Positions 1 through 7,113 of a DNA stretch of 10,532 bases are shown here, piece after piece; position 1 is the stretch's first letter; each line of letters opens with the position of its first letter. Position numbers and translations under genes: made by a program. The notes under the pieces are model-generated. The model did no database searches, was not told the origin of the DNA, and saw only the letters and a list, made by a program, of their open reading frames with translations. The stretch is from Monoraphidium neglectum (Eukaryota > Chlorophyta > Chlorophyceae > Sphaeropleales > Selenastraceae). The DNA lies in the NCBI RefSeq assembly GCF_000611645.1, contig NW_014012482.1:6824-17355 (forward strand), written 5' to 3'.

Positions 1-165
1 AACAAATCCTTTGTTGCGGAGACCTACTTTGCATTAATCATCATATTATCTTTTGTGATGTATCCCACACTCTGCGTTGGGGTCCTGCACACGCACAAAG
101 AGCGAGGGCCAGGTGTGTGCTTCAATTCAAATGCACCTGTGTCCAACCACCCCGCCCACGCCCAC

Positions 166-610
166 CTCAAGATTGGGGAGGCGCGCCAAAGCGCAGCTCC
201 TCCAGCGACGCCACCTCATTTTTCCGAAGGTACAGCTCCCGCAGCGCGTGGCAGCGGCCAAACGAGCGCAGGCCTGAGATGCGGTTGATGCTGAGGCTCA
301 GCACCTCCACATTTGGGAGGCGCCATAGGACGGTGACGTCAGCAATGTCCTGCCCCCACCTGCGGCGGCAGACATATTTTAGACGTGCCAATAGGTTTGG
401 TGTGATAAATCAACGTCCGTACTGCATTGCATTGTACAAAAGTGACAGGCAGTTTGTATGCAGGGCTTGACGCACAGTCAGCTGGATGTGCATCAGCTGG
501 AGAGCTTCAGGTGTAGGGCGCGTATGTGCTCACAAATTCAGGCTCCTGATCTGCGCCATGTCATCCAGCTTTGTCTTGGCCCGTACCATGGCCTCTGTCA
601 GCACAACCAT
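166..610 (-). CDS. CFAP410: CFAP410-like (C21orf2) leucine-rich-repeat ciliary protein, 5' part only, frame break in exon 2
   Basis: Seen: two minus-strand exons, 610-534 and 359-166, joined by a 174-base GTGAGC...GCCGCAG intron. The ATG at 610-608 opens MVVLTEAMVRAKTKLDDM, which resembles the conserved start of CFAP410. The split codon restores SLNLWGQDI, and exon 2 then carries LRR units LPNVEVLSLSINRIS and LRELYLRKNEVASLEELR. Known: CFAP410 is a small LRR protein linked to basal bodies and cilia and works with NEK1-type kinases. Odd: after LEELR the frame hits TGA at 169-167, while another frame reads LARLPNLE up to a good donor (GTGGGC at 165). Family spacing (EL, five residues, LP) suggests two bases are missing near the TTT at 190-188. 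This may be an assembly error, a real frameshift or early decay. Later exons (VLWL... onward) would lie left of the window. The gene is divergent from RPT1. I am fairly sure of the family and unsure whether the gene is intact. Confidence 0.8.
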
Positions 611-900
611 GGCCGCTGCTAGCGCGGGGGTGCCGCCTCGCAGCACTGGCGGTGTGGTCGACGCTTGGTCAAACCATGGCCGTGCTTTCCAGACAGCTAC
701 GATCAGGCCGCAATCCTCCACTGGATATCGATACAATCAAAATCAAAGAGCCAGTCCTGCCAGGGTGCAAGCCTGTTGCAAGTCGTCGGCTGGATTTGCA
801 CTCAATGCACGCGCAGCGGCAGCAGCGATGTGCGTGAGGTGCGCAAAGATGTATGATACGTTGTCTCACAGCTGATCTCGTATATAGACATTTTGTTTGC

Positions 901-927
901 CACGTGACGCCTGTTCATATTATAAAT
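901..927 (+). promoter_or_regulatory. Candidate core promoter: G-box CACGTG followed by TATAAAT
   Basis: CACGTG lies at 901-906 and TATAAAT at 921-927, 14 bases apart, on the plus strand upstream of RPT1. G-boxes bind bZIP/bHLH factors in plants and algae. The pair is visible in sequence. Its use is inferred, and the distance to the RPT1 start codon (about 570 bases) is long, so transcript 5' ends would be needed to link them. Confidence 0.3.
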
Positions 928-1139
928 CGGTGGACTCGTTGCATTTTCAGCAGGCGTGCAGCTTCTGCCTTGTGTCGAGGGTGCATCACCACATCGACAA
1001 GCTGGAGCGCAGGTCCATAGAGGATCACAAAGAGTTTTGGCAACTTGCGTTTCCAAGACCCGTAGCCCTCGATAGCCGCGGCATTCGTGATCTGGGGCAC
1101 TCGCGTCGTCCAGTCCCGCTTGCATAGGTGCGGGAGCAG
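915..1139 (-). other. Possible terminal exon of an unrecognised minus-strand gene
   Basis: On the minus strand a pyrimidine- and AT-rich tract ending ATTATTCGCAG (acceptor AG at 1141-1140) is followed by a 75-codon open frame closing with TGA at 917-915. The translation looks protein-like, with segments such as GYGSWKRKLPKLFVILYG and LVDVVMHPRHKAEAARLL. About 70% of the third positions I counted are G or C. I do not recognise a family. No convincing upstream exon is visible before the RPT1 start, and the stretch lies antisense to the putative RPT1 leader. It could be a gene relic or chance. Confidence 0.2.
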
Positions 1140-1490
1140 CTGCGAATAATATGAATGATACAATAATGGAAGTAATGGCCATGCGATGATGGGCTCGGGG
1201 GTGCAGAGGAGGAGCAGTGCTGAACTGCGGCAGAGCGCTGTGCCTTGCGCACCAGCAACAGACACGGATGCACAAGCGCAGGGGCATGGCCATGCCTGAG
1301 TTGAGCAAGCTGACAGCTTATTCCGCGAGGCAGCTTAGCTGCTGTACTGCCGGGTTGCCAGCAGCGGGTGAAGGTCAAATCCGAGGAGCCACCCACAGCC
1401 CTGCGCACATCGGGCCCGCGATGCCCCTGCCCCGGCGTTCGCAGAAGGGCCCCCACCCGGGCGCTCACCGCAGAGGCGGCAGCAGCAGCG

Positions 1491-4433
1491 ATGGGGGCCA
1501 CCGACGACTATGTCGAGGAGAAGGATGCGCCGATCAAGGCGCTGGACGAGACCGACATCGCTTTCCTCAAAAACTATGGCCTTGGCCCCTATGCCGCCCC
1601 CATCAAGAAGGTGCGCTCACACCGACCCGCCCCTGCCGGTTCCGCATGCGTACGTGGTGCGTCCATGCCTGGGGGCAATTGCATTGGACCAGGTCGCCAG
1701 CAGCGTCGGCCGCGCCCACCCCGCAATACATCTAATGCCCGGCAGGTGCAGCATGCACAAGAGCACCATGGCAGCACCCCGTGCAGCTCGATCATGCAAT
1801 GTTCCAATTGAAACGGCCTGGACCAACGTCCCCTGCAGGTGGAGGAGGACATCAAGTCTATCATGAAGAAGGTCAACGACGTGTCGGGCATCAAGGAGAG
1901 CGACACCGGCCTCGCGCCGCCCAGCCGCTGGGACCTCGTGTCGGACAAGCAGATGATGCAGGAGGAGCAGCCGCTGCAGGTCGCGCGCTGCACCAAGATC
2001 ATCAACCCCAACACCGACGAGGCAAAGTACGTCATCAACGTAAAGCAGATCGCGAAGTTCGTGGTCGGGCTGGGGGACAAGGTGGCGCCAACGGACATTG
2101 AGGAGGGGATGCGGGTGGGCGTCGACCGCAACAAGTACCAGATCCAGATCCCGCTGCCCCCCAAGATCGACCCCAGCGTGACCATGATGACGGTGGAAGA
2201 GAAGCCCGACGTCACGTACAGCGACATTGGCGGCAGCAAGGAGCAGATAGAGAAGATGCGCGAGGTGGTGGAGCTGCCGCTGCTGCACCCGGAGAAGTTT
2301 GTGCAGCTGGGGATTGACCCGCCCAAGGGCGTGCTGTGCTACGGGCCGCCAGGTGGGGATGTGCGTGTGTCCGGTGTGACATGTGCTGAGGGTGGACCTG
2401 GATATGCGCATGCGCGCGCGTGCGGGCAGGTCATGTTTGGGGAACGGGAGTTACGTCAGCTGGAGGCCGCCACGCGGCGCGAAGTGCTAGGCGCGTGCCC
2501 AGTCTTTTTATGTTTCGGCAACGGCTTAAGGCTATGCATGTTCCTGCTGCAGCATTCGCGTGCAACCACGTGCAAGCAAGCTGGTAGCGAACGCCAGCAA
2601 GCCAAGCTGCAGCCACATGGCACATTGGCCCCAGCCAGTCCCTCAGCCCCTCCGCCACATGCGCGCCCCCTCCCTGCAGGTACGGGCAAGACGCTCCTGG
2701 CGCGCGCCGTGGCCAACCGCACCGACGCGTGCTTCATCCGCGTCATCGGCAGCGAGCTGGTTCAGAAGTATGTGGGGGAGGTGAGCCACCTGGCTGGGGC
2801 TTGGTGCTGCAGGCGTGGACGATGGCGCCCAGGTTCAGGTTGTGGTTGGCTGTTCAGCGCTTACCTGGATTGGTGTGGCGAATCATCAGGATTTGATGGG
2901 AAAGCCCAAGGTGGCTGCAGAATCAACAGCGAATGTTGTTAAATGCGTTGGGGCGCTGCATCATACCAGCAACGTGGCATCACAGCACTCAAAACCTTGT
3001 TGCGGGCAGCATCCAGGCCGCACTGTCGTGGGCTTTTTGGACAGCCTTGCACGCTCTTACGGTCTTGCTTTGTATCGACTGTTCCCTTGGCCACTGTTCC
3101 CTTGGCCACGGTTCCATTGACCAAAGCGACAACGTGCCCGCTGGCCGCCCTTTGCGCCTCTGTCAAACTCCCGTCTTACCCTCTTACTGGCTTCAAACCC
3201 GGCGAACACCCCCAATCCCAGCCAGCCCCAGACCCCAAATCACTAACCCCACCACGCCCCACAACCCGTCAGGGTGCGCGCATGGTGCGCGAGCTGTTCC
3301 AGATGGCGCGGTCCAAGAAGGCTTGCATCATCTTCTTCGATGAGGTGCGACGCCGCCCCCCGCTGCTGCCATGTCCAACAGCTGCCGTTCTGGGGGTTGC
3401 GGTGCGACCATTGTCCCTGGCTGGGTGGCGCTGCGTGAGGCAGGCCGCCTCTGAGGCCCCCTCGACATGCCCGCGGCCCTGAACACGCCTGATGCAGGTG
3501 GATGCCATCGGCGGCGCGCGCCACGACGACGGCGCGGGCGGCGACAACGAGGTGCAGCGGACGATGCTTGAGATCGTGAACCAGCTGGACGGCTTCGACT
3601 CGCGCGGCAACATCAAGGTGGGCGCCCCGGGGGTGCTGGTCCGGTCCGCCCCCGGCGGTGCACTCTGCGGTTTCCTTGGGGCTTGGCCCCCCTGGAGTGG
3701 TGGTGTCGCAGGTGTAGCGTTTTGTTTCACTGCGGAGGGCTGCCTGGCTTGAAAGGACCTGTGCCGTCAACTCAGCCACGCCCTCCACCACACACACCCG
3801 CCAGTCCCACCACTCAACACGAACTTCATTTCGAATCTCGTCCTCTGCTGCCGCCAGGTGCTGATGGCGACCAATCGCCCAGACACGCTGGACCCCGCGC
3901 TGCTGCGCCCCGGCCGCCTGGACCGCAAGGTCGAGTTCGGCCTGCCAGACCTGGAGAGCCGCACCCAGATCTTCCAGATCCACACGCGCGCGATGGCGTG
4001 CGAGCGGGACGTGCGGTTCGAGCTGCTGGGGCGGCTGTGCCCCAACAGCACGGGCGCGGACATCCGGAGCGTGTGCACCGAGGCGGTGGGTCTCGTGTGG
4101 CCTGGTCCGCGGGCTGGGGCGGATTTGTCAGCTGGCAAGTTTTTGCTGTGCACTGTGCTGTGTCGTCTGCAGCACAGTGCATCGGCAGGCGGTCATGGAG
4201 TATGCCTCCCCGCCCCTTACCCTGCACTCTTGGCTGCTCAACTGCAACACTCTGGCACGCAACTGAATCGCCAGCATGCACGCGTGGAACCTTTGACGCA
4301 CCCCCAGGGCATGTTTGCGATCCGGGCGCGCCGCAAGACGGTGACTGAGAAGGACTTCCTTGACGCCGTCAACAAGGTCATCAAGGGCTACCAGAAGTTT
4401 AGCGCCACGCCCAAGTACATGGTGTACAATTAG
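1491..4433 (+). CDS. RPT1: 26S proteasome regulatory subunit 7 (RPT1/PSMC2), AAA+ ATPase, complete
   Basis: One of the six ATPases of the 19S base ring; it helps unfold ubiquitinated substrates and feed them into the 20S core. Exons: 1491-1610, 1839-2352, 2680-2780, 3273-3344, 3498-3617, 3858-4085, 4308-4433. Joined, they give 426 residues, the same as plant RPT1. Visible landmarks: N-terminal [34 protein letters not shown] in the coiled-coil/OB region; Walker A GPPGTGKT at about residues 209-216; pore loop KYVGE at 241-245; Walker B IIFFDE at 264-269; sensor-1 N315; arginine fingers R326 and R329 in [10 protein letters not shown]-terminus KYMVYN. The tail is not an HbYX motif, as expected for RPT1. 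The start codon at 1491 has context CAGCGATGG and matches the family's N-terminal length. Introns are 228, 327, 492, 153, 240 and 222 bases, all multiples of three. All donors begin GTG. Intron 2 splits the Walker A glycine codon. Confidence 0.97.
2403..2424. repeat. Alternating purine-pyrimidine tract in RPT1 intron 2
   Basis: Twenty-two bases alternate strictly between pyrimidine and purine (TATGCGCATGCG, then CG repeats to GTGCG), about 50 bases inside intron 2. Such tracts can adopt Z-DNA. Only the alternation is seen; any role is speculative. Confidence 0.6.
3078..3122 (+). repeat. 15-bp tandem repeat, three copies, in RPT1 intron 3
   Basis: The unit ACTGTTCCCTTGGCC occurs at 3078-3092 and is repeated exactly at 3093-3107. 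A third copy at 3108-3122 has three substitutions. It lies in the longest RPT1 intron. The unit length is a multiple of three, so copy-number change would keep this intron a multiple of three. Confidence 0.85.
4149..4181 (+). repeat. Perfect 12-bp inverted repeat (hairpin) in RPT1 intron 6
   Basis: TGCACTGTGCTG at 4149-4160 pairs perfectly with CAGCACAGTGCA at 4170-4181 across a 9-base loop. The 3' arm begins inside CTGCAG, which looks like a splice acceptor, so folding could mask a decoy acceptor upstream of the true one at 4306-4307. Confidence 0.75.
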
Positions 4434-4476
4434 GAGGGCGGTTGCTGGGGGAGGAAGGGCGGCGGCCGTGCGCCGG

Positions 4477-4495
4477 CCGCAGGCGTCGCCTGCGG
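4477..4495 (+). repeat. GC-rich hairpin just after the RPT1 stop codon
   Basis: CCGCAGGCG at 4477-4485 is followed after one base by its exact reverse complement CGCCTGCGG at 4487-4495. In RNA this would form a stem of about eight pairs with a three-base loop, 44 bases downstream of the TAG. It would be a stable structure in the 3' untranslated region. Function is unknown. Confidence 0.7.
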
Positions 4496-4945
4496 GCGGC
4501 CTGGCCCTGGGCGCGCGAGGAGTGCGCGTTGGGGGCGCCACGGGTCCTTGCGATGTGACTGCGGGGGCGCGGGCCCCTGCTGGAAAATGCAGGAGTTGCC
4601 ACGCAATCAGTAAATGCAGCGATTGAAGGTGATTGCTGTGGCCGACCAATTAAGGGAGGGGACAGCAGGCCGAATGGCTGCTGTGGCATCGGTGGCCTTC
4701 AGAAACAGAATCACCCTCGTCATAGCAGGCGCCAGATGCATTGCAGCGTCACGTGGACAGGCTGAAAGACACAACAATCCATAGCTCCATGCTTCTGCGT
4801 CGCCACGATGGCGCAGGCGGCCTGATCGCCCCCGCCACACGCCCGCCTTTCCTACGCTGTGGATGCGGAGGCTAAGAAAGTGCGCGGCACAGAGCGCACA
4901 GTCGGACACATTGTTTGTTGGCCTCTGCATCAACCCAGTAATTCT

Positions 4946-4955
4946 TTTATATTAT
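4946..4955 (+). promoter_or_regulatory. TATA-like sequence upstream of the DUF4399 gene
   Basis: TTTATATTAT lies about 60 bases before the proposed ATG at 5015, in the most AT-rich stretch of this intergenic region. This is a reasonable TATA position for a short leader. No transcript evidence is available. Confidence 0.3.
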
Positions 4956-5014
4956 CTGAAACATAGGACTTTGTTGTGCTTTTCGCCGCCTCCTTTTCCT
5001 GTCAAACCATCACA

Positions 5015-6384
5015 ATGATCGCCAGCCGTGCCTCCAACATGCGCGTGGCCCACAGGGCCCGCAGCTGCAGCATTGTCTGCAAGATGTCTTCGACGGATCG
5101 CATCAAAGCAGTTGCAGCGTCCGTCGCCACCACTGCAGGCGCGTAACGGCGGCGGGTGCAGGAAACGTCTGGAGAGCACCACGTCCGCCGCTTTCGGCGC
5201 CTTGCTGCTGGGCCCGCCTTCACCCAATCCACGGTCAGGCTGCAGGAGCCCCGCATGAGGCCGTTTCCAATGCATGCGCACGCCAATGGGCCCTCGCATG
5301 AGCCGCCTCCGCCGCCACCGCCGCCGCCGCTGCACACCTCGCCCCTCGCAGCGCTCCTGGCGGCACCCGCGCCTTCTCTGGCTAGCGTGACGTTCTTGAA
5401 CGTGGACAACGGCGCGACCGTGTCCTCGCCAGTGCACCTGGAGCTGGCCGTCAAGGGCTACGACGTTTGGCCTGCTAGTGGGTGCCCGGCCCAACCACTG
5501 CGCCTGGCAGCCGACCACATTGCATGCACCCCCATGCGACGGCATGGAGCGGCCTGGGTGCTGCTTGGTTCCAGGCGCATTCATGTGTTGCTGACATGAA
5601 CGATTTTGTTCTCCCAACCCTGTTGTCCCATGACCGCTGCTCTTACAATGTGACTCATCCCTAGGCGAGGGCGTGGTGCCTGGCACCGGCCACTTCCACG
5701 TGATCGTGGACCGCGCCAGCTCCGAGAAACTGGAGGAGGGTGACGTCATCCCCTTTGACGCGACACACCTGCACTACGGGAAGGGGCAGGTGCGCCGCCG
5801 TCGCTGCCGCCCCTGCCTTCGCCAGTCGCGGGCGCCGGGCACTGCGCGGGGCGCCCGGACTTGCGTGCGTTCCGCCGCAAGGCAGGCGATGCAACAGCCC
5901 TCACCGCATATGGTTTCGATTGCAGGTAGCTGTGTCCAACCACGTGCCTGATGGCGCCGGTTGATGCGGGAGTCTGGCTGCTTTACCGTCGCACCTCGGG
6001 GCTGCACTGTAATCGACCTCTGCTCACTGCGCTGGACCACATCCAACACATGCTGCCCCTTTGCAGGTTTCTGTGGATGTCCCCTTGACCCCGGGCAAGC
6101 ACACACTCACTCTGCAGTTCGCCAACGCGCTGCGTGAGTCACAACCGTCAGCCCTGATTTTAGGGGTTTGTTGCGGCTGACCGAGCATGTGGCCACACTG
6201 TGATTCTTGGTTGCTCATTTGCTGCAGCAGGGCGAGCGCCGCGTGTGTCATCACGGCCGCCCTCGCAGGTGTCGCTCGCCATTCAAAAGCAGGCCTGAAA
6301 CCTGCCTGCATCAAACCCTCCATAATTGCAGATGAGAGCTACGGCGAGGCGGAGCGTGAAGACATCTCCATCACTGTTCAGTGA
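5015..6384 (+). CDS. DUF4399 domain protein with probable organelle transit peptide
   Basis: The domain is of unknown function and occurs in bacteria and in plastid-bearing eukaryotes. Supported exons: 5386-5477, 5665-5789, 6067-6133, 6332-6384. They join to read VTFLNVDNGATVSSPVHLEL, KGYDVWPAS, then GTGHFHVIVD, HLHYGKGQ, TPGKHTLTLQFANALH and finish ISITVQ-TGA. The histidines of GHFHV and HLHYG match the family's conserved GHHHLL and HIHFG positions and could bind metal (inference). Exon 1 is proposed as 5015-5142 (donor GTAACG): a Ser/Ala/Arg-rich start with SIVCKM, typical of algal chloroplast transit peptides. With acceptor 5384-5385 the protein is 154 residues. With the acceptor at 5237-5238 it gains 49 residues, including a proline run and a hydrophobic LAALLAAPAPSLA segment that could be a lumenal signal. 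Introns are 243 (or 96), 187, 277 and 198 bases. The domain call is firm and the 5' structure is not. Confidence 0.85.
5303..5332 (+). repeat. CCG-rich microsatellite in the DUF4399 gene
   Basis: An imperfect CCG trinucleotide run encodes a stretch of nine prolines if this segment is exonic (upstream acceptor at 5237-5238). Otherwise it lies in the first intron, where it would be an odd substitute for a pyrimidine tract. Confidence 0.7.
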
Positions 6385-6681
6385 AATCCAATTTCAACTC
6401 AGCGACGCAGCTTTGCGCCTCCAATCCAACACCAATTTGCGACTCAGCACCGCTGTGCCTGACTTGACGCCTGGGCGGATGCCGTATTCGACCACCTGGC
6501 ACAAAATTTTCAGCGCCGACCTGCGTGTTGGCGCGTGTGCGGAGCAACCTTTGCCATGGGGTGGGTCACCTGTGTCATCTCATCTGGTCAGCGCGACACA
6601 GCTGTGCCCCATGATGGCGCCCCCAGGTGCAGCAACACCCTGCAGTGTATTTTGAGCCTCAAGGAACCTGTGATTGCTCTC

Positions 6682-6686
6682 TGTAA
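6682..6686 (+). terminator. TGTAA polyadenylation signal, DUF4399 gene
   Basis: TGTAA, the common chlorophyte polyadenylation signal, occurs 298 bases after the DUF4399 stop codon in the context CTCTCTGTAACAAAG. It is the only plus-strand TGTAA I noticed between this stop and the next gene. Cleavage would be expected 10-20 bases downstream. Confidence 0.5.
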
Positions 6687-6843
6687 CAAAGTATGAGGTC
6701 TTATTACCGCAATGCTGTCATTCAACTGGGTGGCCTGGTGAAAGGCCGCCCTCCATGCGCTGCTTGTCCGCTCGAGTCACAGGCAGCCCTGCTGATAGGC
6801 TCATTGCAGTGTGTTCTTGTTAGGGATTTTATCGCTCTATTAT

Positions 6844-6858
6844 AGGTGTTTTACACCT
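6844..6858. repeat. Short perfect hairpin AGGTGT-TTT-ACACCT
   Basis: A six-base perfect inverted repeat with a three-base loop lies about 255 bases before the U-box gene start, next to a TATA-like TATTATAG. It could be a palindromic factor-binding site or chance. Confidence 0.4.
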
Positions 6859-7113
6859 TTGCTGAAATGCGCTCCTTCCGCACAGCCCTTCCCGCCCGGT
6901 GTGACCAGGCCCACCCAGCAGGGTGAACATGTGTGTGCACTTCACCGCTGGCACCAGCAAAACAGCCACTTCCCAACCCGCTGGCACGCGCTGCCGGGGC
7001 CTTTCTGTGAACTACTCGCTTTGATTCTCGTGTTTATTGGTCTCGGGCGACTTCGCACCCGCTGCTAAGCACGGGCCAGGGGGCACAGCTCCACAGCGGG
7101 GCGCTTGGGAGCA

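Larger units (their letters stand above)
611..1490. other. Divergent upstream region between CFAP410 and RPT1
   Basis: This 880-base stretch separates the CFAP410 start codon (minus) from the RPT1 start codon (plus) and should hold both promoters and 5' leaders. It is less GC-rich than the flanking exons. The recognisable items are a G-box with a TATA-like box at 901-927, a second TATA-like stretch near 875-882, and one weak minus-strand exon candidate (915-1139). If the TATA box at 921 drives RPT1, the leader would be about 540 bases and could contain its own intron: a possible donor, GTGCGG, lies at 1128. I see no convincing complete gene here. Confidence 0.5.
4434..5014. other. RPT1 3' region and DUF4399 gene upstream region
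   Basis: No coding exon is supported here. The first 130 bases are very GC-rich and contain a hairpin (4477-4495). The rest is of mixed composition and becomes AT-rich near 4930-4970. I find no TGTAA polyadenylation signal after the RPT1 stop. The closest AT-rich word is CAGTAAATG near 4608, so the RPT1 cleavage site is not assigned. Confidence 0.6.
6385..7113. other. Intergenic region between the DUF4399 and U-box genes
   Basis: The stretch holds the DUF4399 3' untranslated region with a TGTAA word at 6682-6686, then the upstream region of the U-box gene with a short hairpin at 6844-6858 and a weak TATA-like TATTATAG near 6838-6845. No frame in it reads like a known protein or joins to the flanking genes by good splice sites. 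Confidence 0.6.

Noticed and set aside
802..1308. Minus-strand frame with a signal-peptide-like MAITSIIVSFILFAAAP stretch
   Set aside because: The hydrophobic part comes from an AT-rich pyrimidine tract that better fits a splice acceptor, and the rest has no domain. The overlapping frame ending at 915 is more protein-like and is reported instead.
1617..2411. Long minus-strand open frame (264 codons) opposite RPT1 exon 2
   Set aside because: It is the mirror of GC-rich RPT1 codons, crosses the RPT1 intron borders and has no recognisable domain.
4416..4430. RPT1 C-terminus as a gate-opening HbYX motif
   Set aside because: The tail reads KYMVYN; the penultimate residue is Tyr but Asn is last with no hydrophobic-Tyr-X end arrangement, and RPT1 is not one of the HbYX subunits.
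4952..5749. 265-codon minus-strand open frame opposite the DUF4399 gene
   Set aside because: Arg/Gly-rich shadow of plus-strand exons and the CCG repeat; no motif.
6008..6012. TGTAA polyadenylation word inside the DUF4399 gene
   Set aside because: It lies in the intron before the exon at 6067, which is needed to complete the domain. Premature use is possible but nothing else supports it.
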